From DASXHY01 sp035552155 (GTDB taxonomy: Bacteria; Verrucomicrobiota; Verrucomicrobiia; Limisphaerales; DASXHY01): a stretch of 64,000 nucleotides of DNA. The notes under the pieces are model-generated. The model worked only from the letters and a program-made list of their open reading frames with translations, ran no database searches and was not told the origin of the DNA. A program made the position numbers and the translations under genes. The stretch lies in assembly GCA_035552155.1 (NCBI GenBank), contig DASZLX010000006.1, positions 44,392-108,391 on the forward strand. The letters run 5' to 3'. Below are positions 51,620-60,171 of the stretch, piece after piece; positions within the stretch are counted from its first letter, which is position 1; each line of letters starts with the position of its first letter.

Positions 51620-54379
51620 TTACGGAGCTACTCGCAAGTCGCTGGGCGGCGCCAGCCGATGCACTCCCAGGTTGGACCCGCTCAAATTCAATGTATAGGT
51701 AGCGGGCTCAGTGGGCGAATCGATGGTGATCGTGTCATCGTTATCGGCGTCCTGGACACGAACCGAGTAATCGTTGATTCTCGTTATGGTCGGCGCGGCC
51801 CCGCCCCATTTGACCGGATAAACCACCCAGCCAAAATGCCAGTTATTGGTGGCCGTTTTGTTATAGACCCAGACGCTGCCGTTGTAACGTGGCTCCGAGA
51901 GATACGTGTACTGCCCATCGTCATAACTCTCGCCGGTGAAAGGATTGATCCAGGCGTTGTTCGCCCCCGCAAGGTTCGTCAACGTCATCAGCGACGGGTT
52001 CACAAAGGGCACGACGTAAACCGTCACATTGCTCCCGTTGTAAGCGTTGGTGCAGGAATAGGTGAAAGAGCAGGCGTTCGTATTTACGGTGCCGGTCGGT
52101 TCCAGATAATGCCAGAGCCATTGGAAGTGTGCCGGCTGGCTCGTCGTCATCGTATCATAGAGCACCACGTACTTTTTGTGTGGAAACAAAATGTGCCGGT
52201 TCATGCTGGTCAGATAAGGCCGGGCGTTGGTGCTGTATTGATAATAAAAGTAATAGTCATACGGGAACTGGGCGCCCACCAAATTAGTCAATAGATAAGA
52301 CTTGGTGGTGTCGGCAGAGACGTAACTGAAATCATCGCAATTGGTAAACGCCGTGAAGCGGGAATACCACGGGGACACCGGGTTGGCATAAACTCCACCC
52401 CGCACGCCAATGCCATCCACGAAAACCATCGACGAGCTATACATCGGATGTTTTCGGTACGCGCCCACACCGGCGCCGGTAATTTGTGCTCCGTAAGCCC
52501 ATAATTGAAGGGAGCCATCCGTCGGATTTCCATGCTCCATGCGGGCGCCGGGCCGCGCCTGGGTCATAAAGCCGACGCCGTTCGTGAAGGCGGAGAAATC
52601 CCCCGGTTGATGGCTGCCACAAACTGTGTAGCCCCAAAGCGGATCGATGTAGGCGGTGCTGGGCCAGTCGACCTGCGTGGGAGGCGTGCTGTTGTAGTAA
52701 GCGCTGGCCCATTCAAATTCCCTGGTCAAATCCGGGTTGGAATCCTGACGGATCGCTTGTTTGAGGGCCGCTCCGTTTCCACTATAGGCGGCAATTTCCC
52801 GCATCAAATATTCGTTGGCGTATAACCCGGCGCCTTGAACTTTGGGTCCTATGCCATATCCCAAATCCCCCCAGGGTTCGGCGGTGCCGCGATAATTCAT
52901 CGGTTCGGAATAGCAATAAAGGCCCATCATTCTCTGGAAATAAGACGAGCGTTCAAGGTGCGCGGCCGAAAGCAAGGGCAGTTCAACCATGTCACCACCC
53001 CAGTTCAGCAGGGCTTGAAAATTATTCAGATTGTAGGAACGCCCTTCGTCGCCGCGCCCATAATCCTTGATCGCAAAGCTGTAGTTCAGCGGATAATCCA
53101 TCAAACCCCGAAGAATGGCGCTGTTGGTCCAGCAGCATAAACACATCATCAACGCCGGTTGGACATCATATCGCGCGTGGCTGTTGCCGGTTTTGAATGC
53201 GGACGAATATCCCACCTGGCGGGTATTCCAATTGTAGAAATTGGTGGTGTAATTTCCCGAGTCCTCATACCACCAGTCTTCATAGACATAATACTTCACG
53301 CTCTCTTCCATGGCATACACCGTATTGCTTCGGGTGGTATCGGAAAGAATGGGCCACAGCCAGTCGGCCACCATCGGAAACATTTGAAACGCGCTCGCGC
53401 CGGCCGTGTAAGCCTCCTGGTGCATTTGGTCGAGAGCGATGAACTGCTTCACATACAGGTCGAACATTTGTTCCGGATGCTGATTGGCCCAAAACGGATC
53501 GGAGGACATCTGATACATCAAGGCGACGGAATACATATATTGAATAGTATTCTGAATGCTGTTGCCCTGATTCATGTTCGTGTAAACGCTGGGGTTGTTC
53601 CACCAGCTTTGACCCACGGCATAAACCGCCAGGTTACTAAAGGAATTCCAGTAACTGGTATTTTTCAGGTAATTCCCCACATCGCTCTTGTTGGAGTTAT
53701 TGAACAAAAAATGAGGGTGCTGGCCCACGATAGAATAGAGGTAGTTCGAATTGGCCAGCATGCTGCGATCCCAGTTGGTGGCCGAGGCGGAGAGGGTGAA
53801 ATTGTGAACCGACCCGGTCGCCAAAATCGTCTGGCCATCACCGGCATAATAGATCACTCGCCAATAACTCGTGCCTAAGTAACTGGAACCATCCCGGTTG
53901 GTAATCGGGGAGAGAAAATTATAACAGTTGTTGGACGTGGTGATGTTCCAGTAAAGAGAACTGAACGTCGCGCCGGCATTTGTGCTGAGTTGAAATCGAA
54001 AAATGCGGGGTGTCAGATCGCCCGCCATGTTCCAGGGATTGTCGCCGCTGTAAACCCAGGTAAACACGGGAGGGTTGTAGGTCTGGATGGAGCCATCATC
54101 CGGAGCATCGCCAATCGCGACCGAGAACGACTGCGAAGATTGCAAAGGCAGTGAAGTTTCCGGACCGATGGTTTCAGCGGGAGCCGTCGCGGCCAGGGCG
54201 CGCCCGAGCGTCATCGCGAATGCGATCAAAACAATAATTGCCAACTCGAATCGGCGGTTAACCCCGGAAATCCGGGCCAGGAAATGTGCCGGCGACCGCA
54301 GCCCAGCATCGAAACATCTCTGCATCACAGAGCCCATGGACGCAGTTTGTGTGCCATTCCTATTCATGAGGAAATTCAT
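51620..54379 (-). CDS. Secreted heparinase II/III-like polysaccharide lyase
   Basis: A protein of 919 aa. A long basic N-terminus precedes a hydrophobic signal segment (LAIIVLIAFAMTLGRALAA). A beta domain follows (residues of about 85-210), with an (alpha/alpha) toroid (LANSNYLYSIVGQHPHFL, WANQHPEQMFDLYVKQF, YDVQPALMMCLCCWTNSAILRG). The C-terminal beta-sandwich has PHKKYVVLYDTMTTSQPAHFQWLWHY, typical of heparinase II/III and alginate-lyase-like families. These cleave uronic-acid-containing polymers by beta-elimination. In a synthesis locus it may trim or release the polymer. Shorter starts at downstream ATGs are possible because the first 45 residues are unusually polar. Confidence 0.8.
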   Translation of the reverse strand: MNFLMNRNGTQTASMGSVMQRCFDAGLRSPAHFLARISGVNRRFELAIIVLIAFAMTLGRALAATAPAETIGPETSLPLQSSQSFSVAIGDAPDDGSIQTYNPPVFTWVYSGDNPWNMAGDLTPRIFRFQLSTNAGATFSSLYWNITTSNNCYNFLSPITNRDGSSYLGTSYWRVIYYAGDGQTILATGSVHNFTLSASATNWDRSMLANSNYLYSIVGQHPHFLFNNSNKSDVGNYLKNTSYWNSFSNLAVYAVGQSWWNNPSVYTNMNQGNSIQNTIQYMYSVALMYQMSSDPFWANQHPEQMFDLYVKQFIALDQMHQEAYTAGASAFQMFPMVADWLWPILSDTTRSNTVYAMEESVKYYVYEDWWYEDSGNYTTNFYNWNTRQVGYSSAFKTGNSHARYDVQPALMMCLCCWTNSAILRGLMDYPLNYSFAIKDYGRGDEGRSYNLNNFQALLNWGGDMVELPLLSAAHLERSSYFQRMMGLYCYSEPMNYRGTAEPWGDLGYGIGPKVQGAGLYANEYLMREIAAYSGNGAALKQAIRQDSNPDLTREFEWASAYYNSTPPTQVDWPSTAYIDPLWGYTVCGSHQPGDFSAFTNGVGFMTQARPGARMEHGNPTDGSLQLWAYGAQITGAGVGAYRKHPMYSSSMVFVDGIGVRGGVYANPVSPWYSRFTAFTNCDDFSYVSADTTKSYLLTNLVGAQFPYDYYFYYQYSTNARPYLTSMNRHILFPHKKYVVLYDTMTTSQPAHFQWLWHYLEPTGTVNTNACSFTYSCTNAYNGSNVTVYVVPFVNPSLMTLTNLAGANNAWINPFTGESYDDGQYTYLSEPRYNGSVWVYNKTATNNWHFGWVVYPVKWGGAAPTITRINDYSVRVQDADNDDTITIDSPTEPATYTLNLSGSNLGVHRLAPPSDLRVAP

Positions 54380-54525
54380 GCGCTATTATCGGTCTCCCCG
54401 TTGCGCGTGTCCAATTGTTGTCCTGAATAAAAGCACAATGAGGCGGCACCCGCGGCGCGGCGAAAAGGCATTTCTCCGCCGATGTCTCTTCCCAACAACG
54501 TTTTCGAAATTTTCGCCCGCGGCTT

Positions 54526-55281
54526 TCAATGATTGGGACTTTCTTTGCCGTTCGGGTTGACCGGCGCCAATCTTTCGCCCAGCGGTTGAAATTTGTCGTA
54601 ACGAAAGAATTCGTTGCCATTGGAAAGATCAAAACCAAATTCCTTGATCTCACTTTTATACTTCCGTTTGGTGATGGGCGGCACCTTCAACAGTGGAATT
54701 TCCTTGTACGGATCAATCACCGCGCCCTGTTGTTTCACTCGCTCAAAATCCGGTTTCGAACGATAGGTCAGCACCTGGGCCGGATTGCCGGCTACAATGG
54801 CCAAAGGAGGCACATCCTGCATTACCACGCTGCCCATTCCGACAATGGCGCCTTCACCAATGCGCACCCCGGGAGCAATCGACGCTCGGACGCCAATCCA
54901 GACATAGTCTTCTATATAGACGGGCTTCACCAATCGCACCGAATCGTACGGCAACGATTCTCCGCCCGTATATTGGTGTTCGACAGTCAGGATGATGGTT
55001 TCACCGGCGATTTGAGAGCCGTGCCCGATATGACATCCGCCCACGGCCTGAATGTAGCAGCGCGTATCAATGCCGACATTGTCACCTATATATAATCGCT
55101 CCGGAGCCGCGATTCCCACTGCGGGCCCGATTCTTACATTCTTGCCGTAATGGAGAAATTCCTCGGGACGATAGCTGTTCTCTCTGCTGGCCTGGTAGTA
55201 ACGGATGCCACCGGCAATCGCGCGATACACTACAAAGCTCGAAAAGCGCCGCTCCAGCCAAAGTTTGAATTTGCGTTTCAC
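54526..55281 (-). CDS. Left-handed beta-helix (hexapeptide) acyltransferase
   Basis: A protein of 251 aa. Hexapeptide repeats (RIGPAVGIAAPERLYIGDNVGIDTRC, GHGSQIAGETIILTVEHQYT, IEDYVWIGVRASIAPGVRIGEGAIVGMGSVV, IVAGNPAQVL) match the WbbJ/maa-type O-acetyltransferases. The C-terminal 60 residues are an extension without repeats. The start is GTG at 55281, directly after an in-frame TAG. Its position next to the carrier-protein ligase raises the possibility that it uses the carrier-bound acyl group, but acetyl-CoA is the usual donor. Confidence 0.85.
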   Translation of the reverse strand: MKRKFKLWLERRFSSFVVYRAIAGGIRYYQASRENSYRPEEFLHYGKNVRIGPAVGIAAPERLYIGDNVGIDTRCYIQAVGGCHIGHGSQIAGETIILTVEHQYTGGESLPYDSVRLVKPVYIEDYVWIGVRASIAPGVRIGEGAIVGMGSVVMQDVPPLAIVAGNPAQVLTYRSKPDFERVKQQGAVIDPYKEIPLLKVPPITKRKYKSEIKEFGFDLSNGNEFFRYDKFQPLGERLAPVNPNGKESPNH

Positions 55282-55302
55282 TATTGATTCCGCGAACCGG
55301 AT

Positions 55303-56493
55303 TTAAAGGGAGCCCAGGGACGTGTGTGCTTTGAATTCCTCCCGCAGCTTTTCCGGCCACAGATTGGAATCCAAACCGAACTGACTGAAGATTGCGTACA
55401 CAAAGCGCTCAAATCCCCAGCCTAGGCATCCACTCGTTGCCGGCCGGCCGGCGACACTGATATTAAACGCCTTGCCAAAAGTCATCGCGTGAAAGTTTGA
55501 GGAGAACACGCTGATCGATTGGTTCTCAAATGGAATGAGAAGCTTCAATTCCTTCTTGGCCTGCTGCTGACGCTGGAACGAGGCTTTCACCGCGTAATCC
55601 TGGGTGAAGAACATGTCGTTGGCGGTTTCAAACGTGCCTACGACCTCCCAGTCTTTCGCCCATTGGACAATCAACTCCTCAGCCTTGGCGCGGCCTTCAA
55701 TCACGTATCTCGGCTGGCCCACCCAGACAATTTCCCGCATGTTGAACGAACGCAGCCGGCTCATCGTCTTGTGATTCGCACCTTCGTAGCGATGACAGCC
55801 CACTGTCATCGTGGTGCAGCGGCCGGGCGCCGTTAAATCCCATCCTTCCATTCCCTCATAGCAGTGATAACAGCAGGAAGGGCTGATGGCGAAATCGTTC
55901 TCCGCCATTCTTCCCTCGTGCCGCGCTTCCGACCAGCCGCCTGCTTTGCACTCGTTGGAAAACTGCCCGAGCACGTCCACGTCCGATTTCAAATGCGCCA
56001 CGAAATCAATGTGTTCCGGGAAAGACGTAAAATGATTGCAGCGATCCAGCGTTTTGCAGCGGATGGTGGCCGGGTAGATTTCAAGTTCAGATTGGAACGC
56101 GCTCACGAATGTTTTTTCAATCTTCGAATTGATCAGGCTCATGAGCTGCGAAGCCGGGCCCCGCAAAATCACGTGCCCCTGGCCGACCGGAGTCACCCAC
56201 TTGCGCTCGAGCAACGCCGCCCAGGCGTCCACCGCAGGCAAATCCCGCTCGTTTTTGTAATCGACCGTTTTGGCGAGCCCCAGTTCGCGTTTCTCGTAAC
56301 GCTGCACGAGCTCGCGGATTTTGCGCGTGACACTTTCGTGATCGGCCTTCGCCGAAACTTCCGCCTCGATCATGGAAGACGCGTCGTTGATCCGATACGA
56401 AACGATTTCTTCATCCGCGAACGACAGGGCGTATTCGAGCTGCGAACGGTAGTCCGGATCCACGCCGTTTATCGGAATTGCTATCTGGGCCAT
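55303..56493 (-). CDS. Class II aaRS-like amino acid:[carrier protein] ligase
   Basis: A protein of 396 aa. It resembles the catalytic core of atypical, archaeal-type seryl-tRNA synthetases without a coiled-coil tRNA arm. Visible features are RCNHFTSFPEH (Cys152), a Cys cluster SPSCCYHC (205-211), the class II motif 2 region FNMREIVWVGQPRYV (about 250-264) and motif 3 SGCLGWGFERFVYAIF (354-369) with Cys356. Cys152 and Cys356 are candidate zinc ligands. Such proteins (Bradyrhizobium type) activate an amino acid and load it on a carrier protein. The carrier gene ends 4 nt upstream, so the pair is coupled. The amino acid cannot be deduced. Confidence 0.85.
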   Translation of the reverse strand: MAQIAIPINGVDPDYRSQLEYALSFADEEIVSYRINDASSMIEAEVSAKADHESVTRKIRELVQRYEKRELGLAKTVDYKNERDLPAVDAWAALLERKWVTPVGQGHVILRGPASQLMSLINSKIEKTFVSAFQSELEIYPATIRCKTLDRCNHFTSFPEHIDFVAHLKSDVDVLGQFSNECKAGGWSEARHEGRMAENDFAISPSCCYHCYEGMEGWDLTAPGRCTTMTVGCHRYEGANHKTMSRLRSFNMREIVWVGQPRYVIEGRAKAEELIVQWAKDWEVVGTFETANDMFFTQDYAVKASFQRQQQAKKELKLLIPFENQSISVFSSNFHAMTFGKAFNISVAGRPATSGCLGWGFERFVYAIFSQFGLDSNLWPEKLREEFKAHTSLGSL

Positions 56494-56497
56494 AATC

Positions 56498-56776
56498 TTA
56501 AATCTCTCCTTTTTTGCGTTTGACCACAAAAGCCGCCATCTGCTCCACGGTGTTCAACGGCACGGTGGTCAGGTCCTTTTGGCTGAACTGCACCGAGAAC
56601 TTCGACTCCACAAATGTCTTCAACTGTACCGAGCCGAACGAGTCCACGTATCCGTAATCATAAAGATGCACGCTGTCATTGAAATCCGGGTCGTCCTGCG
56701 CGACCCGGTAATTTTCACGGATATAATCTCTCAACTCTGATTTTATCGTTTCGATTTCCATAAAGATTAGAATCAT
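56498..56776 (-). CDS. Acyl/aminoacyl carrier protein
   Basis: A protein of 92 aa with an acyl-carrier-protein fold: a helix IKSELRDYIRENYRV, the phosphopantetheine site YGYVDSFGSVQL with Ser46, and a last helix NTVEQMAAFVVKRK. The ATG at 56776 overlaps the flippase stop codon by 4 nt (ATGA); an ATG at 56761 would give 87 aa. It is the probable substrate of the ligase that follows. The long Glu/Asp-rich first helix and the DSF instead of DSL motif separate it from fatty-acid ACPs. Confidence 0.85.
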   Translation of the reverse strand: MILIFMEIETIKSELRDYIRENYRVAQDDPDFNDSVHLYDYGYVDSFGSVQLKTFVESKFSVQFSQKDLTTVPLNTVEQMAAFVVKRKKGEI

Positions 56777-58395
56777 TTCGCTGCCGCGCCCGCGAACGGC
56801 AACCCCAGGCGGCGGCCAATTTTTTCATAACGACGTTGCAACCCGGTTTTCAAGGTTCGCGGCAGCACGCTGCGCCAATAGAAAATTGCCAGCGCCACTC
56901 CCCCCACCGCGCACAGCCCCAATGCCGCCGCCGGATACTGCTTGAACAACAGCCGCCCCACCACGAGGCACGCGGCGAAGGGAGCCACATGAATCAAGGG
57001 CTGAATCGCGACCTGGCGGTAAAAATGCCCCAACCCCTGCCCGAGGCGCCGGCACAACAGCGCCGGCAGGTAAATTATATTCACTACCAACAATGGCACG
57101 GTCACCGCGATTGCCGCGCCGGTCAGTCCCTGTTGGAAGAATCGCAGCGAGATGAAAACCGCCACGGCGGAAAGCACCGAGCCAATAAACTGACCGACTC
57201 CCGCGCGGCCGTGGGCATTCAATCCCTCCAGCATATAAAGAATCGGCGTTTGAATGCAGGTCCCCAAAAAACCGATGCTCAGCACCGCCGGCAAAATCCA
57301 ATTCGCGTACGCCGGCCCCATCCAAAGGCGCATCACTTCACCGCCGAACACGACCAGAATGATGACCAGTGGCAACACCAGGTAAATCGAGTAACGCGTC
57401 GATTTGACCAAAAGATTTTCGATTTCCTTCACGTCGCCGCAGCTTTCGAGCGAACTCGTGGTTGGAATCAGAATCATCGCCATCTTGCGTTCGAGACTGT
57501 CCATTTGCCGGAGCAGCGCGCGCGGCCGCGTGAAGATGGCCAGCGCTCCCAGGCCCAGGCTGCCGGTGATCAAAACGCTCGTCGTCTGGTTCAGCAGCAT
57601 TTCGGAAACTGTCGGCAGGAGCGTTTTGCCACTATATATATAGAGTTCTTTGATCGTTCCCAGGTGGACGTACGAACGCTTCAATTTCAAACCCGGGCAC
57701 GCCTTGTACGCGAGGCCGACCATCGTCAATTGTCCGAGGATTTGGCAAATGGCCGTGATCGCGGCCAGCATCGCCAACCCGCCGCCGAGCCAGAGCGCCA
57801 CGAGCATGCCGGCCACGGCGATAAACTGCCACGTGCTGTTCCGCATCGTTTGCAATTCCCACCGATGGCAACCGGTCAACACGCCGTTATAGGCGCCCAG
57901 GGCCGTTCCCATGCTCAACATCGTTCCCAGCCAGAACACCGATTGCTGCGTGACCGACAGAAATCCTTTCAAGGAATCTCCAAACCAATACGGCATCGTC
58001 ACCACCGCCACAATGGTCCCGAGGAACATGACCAATCCCGCCAATATCAGCGCGAGCGTCGCCGAACTCACCACTCGATTGATTCCCTCGATATCCTGCT
58101 TGCCCCAATACCGGGCCACGTAGCGATTGACCGAGGCCGTCACGCCCATGTCCACGAACCGGAAATATGCGACCAGGGACCACGAAAAATCCCACACACC
58201 GAGGACTTCCTTGCCCAGCGTGCGGTCAATCACGCGCGGCATGATGAAGCCGGACACGAAAAAAACCATCTGCCCGCCCCAGGTGAACAGGACGTTCGAA
58301 ACCAGCCGCGAGCGGCCGGTCAAATCCCTCTCGCGAGTGGATTTATCAGTCGCCTCCGCAGAGTCGGGCGGCTGTATGGTGGAGGAATCGGACAT
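56773..58395 (-). CDS. Wzx-like polysaccharide flippase (MATE/MVF superfamily)
   Basis: A protein of 540 aa with about fourteen membrane helices. It starts with a charged 30-residue cytoplasmic tail, then LVSNVLFTWGGQMVFFVSGFIMPRVIDRTLG. This and FRFVDMGVTASVNRYVARYWGKQD are typical of Wzx/PST transporters that move lipid-linked repeat units to the periplasmic face. Only one such transporter is found in the window, so it is the likely flippase of the locus. The gene is followed by a 4-nt overlap with the carrier-protein gene. Confidence 0.9.
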   Translation of the reverse strand: MSDSSTIQPPDSAEATDKSTRERDLTGRSRLVSNVLFTWGGQMVFFVSGFIMPRVIDRTLGKEVLGVWDFSWSLVAYFRFVDMGVTASVNRYVARYWGKQDIEGINRVVSSATLALILAGLVMFLGTIVAVVTMPYWFGDSLKGFLSVTQQSVFWLGTMLSMGTALGAYNGVLTGCHRWELQTMRNSTWQFIAVAGMLVALWLGGGLAMLAAITAICQILGQLTMVGLAYKACPGLKLKRSYVHLGTIKELYIYSGKTLLPTVSEMLLNQTTSVLITGSLGLGALAIFTRPRALLRQMDSLERKMAMILIPTTSSLESCGDVKEIENLLVKSTRYSIYLVLPLVIILVVFGGEVMRLWMGPAYANWILPAVLSIGFLGTCIQTPILYMLEGLNAHGRAGVGQFIGSVLSAVAVFISLRFFQQGLTGAAIAVTVPLLVVNIIYLPALLCRRLGQGLGHFYRQVAIQPLIHVAPFAACLVVGRLLFKQYPAAALGLCAVGGVALAIFYWRSVLPRTLKTGLQRRYEKIGRRLGLPFAGAAAK

Positions 58396-58400
58396 GAAAA

Positions 58401-59210
58401 CTACTTCCGGACGGCCAGATAATTCAACTCACTGAGATTACTCAACGTGTAGCCGTTTTCCCTCAACAATTTCAGCACGTCGCCGCTATTTTTTCCCAGC
58501 GTGGGATTCACCTCGATGATCAGAAATCCCGGCCATAGTTTTGAATTTCCGTCCGCAAAAAACCGTTGCAACACCTTGAATTCAAAACCCTCGATATCCA
58601 TCTTGGCGCCATCGACTTTTTGAACTCCCTCCGACAACAAAACGTCGGTCAAAGTTTTGCATTCGACCTTTACCCTTTCGGTGCTATTGGACAAAAACGA
58701 ATGCCCGCTCCGATTGCCGGTGGTATTCAGGCCGAGCTCAAGCACTTCGGATTTATCGGACAATCCCACGTTTGCCAATCGCACATTTTTGGCGCCACTC
58801 ACTTTAACATTGGCCGCCAGGCGCGAACCGTTATTAGGATCGGCTTCGACCGCGATTACCGTGCCGGCGGCTCCCACCAACTGCGATGCGATTAAGGTAT
58901 AAAAGCCGACGTTTGCGCCCGCATCCAAAAAAGTATGGCCCGGCTTCAAATGGTCGCGCAGGCAGGCGATTTCCACCCAATCGTAGAGATGCGGACAGAA
59001 CAGGAATTGGCTCTCCATATTATCCGCCGGGTCGAGCACCATTTTAAAATCAAGCACATCCACCGTGGCATCTTGCCGTTTCTGGCGGTTGTAGATGCAC
59101 TTGACCGTGTGGCCGATTCTGCCGGCGCCTTTGACCCGGGGCAGCCGCCTGGTGATCGAGAGCCAGAATTTCAGTTCGCCCGCAACTGAAGGATAAGTTT
59201 GAGTCGCCAT
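58401..59210 (-). CDS. FkbM-family SAM-dependent methyltransferase
   Basis: A protein of 269 aa. The SAM-binding core is TFLDAGANVGFYTLIASQLVGAAGTVIAVEADPNN, followed by VDGAKMDIEGFEFKVLQRFF and FLIIEVNPTL, which are FkbM hallmarks. It probably O-methylates a sugar of the polymer. The ATG at 59210 is 7 nt after the preceding gene's stop; an earlier start at 59276 would overlap that gene. Confidence 0.88.
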   Translation of the reverse strand: MATQTYPSVAGELKFWLSITRRLPRVKGAGRIGHTVKCIYNRQKRQDATVDVLDFKMVLDPADNMESQFLFCPHLYDWVEIACLRDHLKPGHTFLDAGANVGFYTLIASQLVGAAGTVIAVEADPNNGSRLAANVKVSGAKNVRLANVGLSDKSEVLELGLNTTGNRSGHSFLSNSTERVKVECKTLTDVLLSEGVQKVDGAKMDIEGFEFKVLQRFFADGNSKLWPGFLIIEVNPTLGKNSGDVLKLLRENGYTLSNLSELNYLAVRK

Positions 59211-59217
59211 AAATAAT

Positions 59218-60171
59218 TTATCGTGCGGAGGAATTAGCCAGCCGGCTTTTGCGCTCTTCCGCCAGGAGCGACGCATCGCGCGTTTTCAAAAATGCGCCAG
59301 CGGGAAAACAGAGAAAATACATCGCCTTGGAGGGCGCGCCCTGCATTTGTTCCCGCAGGGGAATTCCCTGGTGCAACGAATGGCGGATGTAGTTGGCATA
59401 AGCCTTCACGCGCGGCTTCAGCGGCAGGCGCTTGCCCAGCCCAATCAATTCCCGGGCGTTCAGCAAGGACGCGCGCGTGTCCCGCGCCTGAATCATCCGC
59501 CCGTCCCGCGTGATTCCGCCGGCTTGAAATTCCTTCACCGTGAGCACTTCATTGATGAAGCGGGTCTGATAACTCTTCGCGATCCGGTTCCAGACCAGGG
59601 ATTCGCTCACGTATTTGCCAAGATCTTCCGGATAGGGGTATTGCCGCAAAACATCCGTGCGCAACATGCCGCTTTTTTCCCCGGTCACGTTATATTTGTA
59701 CCGCAAATCAATCGCGTCCGAATCGAACACATCCCGCGGAAAACGCGCGCCCAGCATTTCTCCCGAGGGAAAACAACACAGCCCGGTGACGCCCACAAAT
59801 TTCGCCTGCTGGTCCTTTGGAATCGAATTCCAATGATGCAAAAAGCGCTCCAACGTTTGCGGCACATACCAATCATCTGAATCCAGGATCGCAATCAGTC
59901 CGCCTTGTGCTTCCTGCGCGCCGCGATTCACCGCGGTTGGCTTTCCGCCGTTCGGTTTCACCACATAGCGCACCGGGAATGAAGCCTTGGCCTGCAATTC
60001 TTTGACCACCGCGGCCGTATTGTCTTTCGAACCGTCATCCACCACCAGCCATTCGAAATCCCGGAACGTCTGCTTCTCCAGGGACTCATAGACGCGCGGC
60101 AGCAAATGCGCCCGATTGTAGCTGGGCGTAAAGACCGTGTAGGTGTAACGAAATTCCGCGCGCGCGCTCAT
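59218..60171 (-). CDS. GT2-family glycosyltransferase
   Basis: A protein of 317 aa with a GT-A fold. The nucleotide-binding part is YTVFTPSYNRAHLLPRVYESL, then DFEWLVVDDGSKDNTAAVV, the DXD-type ILDSDDWYV and GLIAILDSDD. The ATG at 60171 overlaps the stop of the sulfotransferase gene (ATGA). The longer frame with a start at 60432 is a shadow. The sugar specificity is unknown. Confidence 0.88.
   Translation of the reverse strand: MSARAEFRYTYTVFTPSYNRAHLLPRVYESLEKQTFRDFEWLVVDDGSKDNTAAVVKELQAKASFPVRYVVKPNGGKPTAVNRGAQEAQGGLIAILDSDDWYVPQTLERFLHHWNSIPKDQQAKFVGVTGLCCFPSGEMLGARFPRDVFDSDAIDLRYKYNVTGEKSGMLRTDVLRQYPYPEDLGKYVSESLVWNRIAKSYQTRFINEVLTVKEFQAGGITRDGRMIQARDTRASLLNARELIGLGKRLPLKPRVKAYANYIRHSLHQGIPLREQMQGAPSKAMYFLCFPAGAFLKTRDASLLAEERKSRLANSSAR

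Noticed and set aside
56836..58422. Very long plus-strand frame of 528 codons
   Set aside because: It is antisense to the flippase, with His/Arg/Gln-rich composition and no homologous features.
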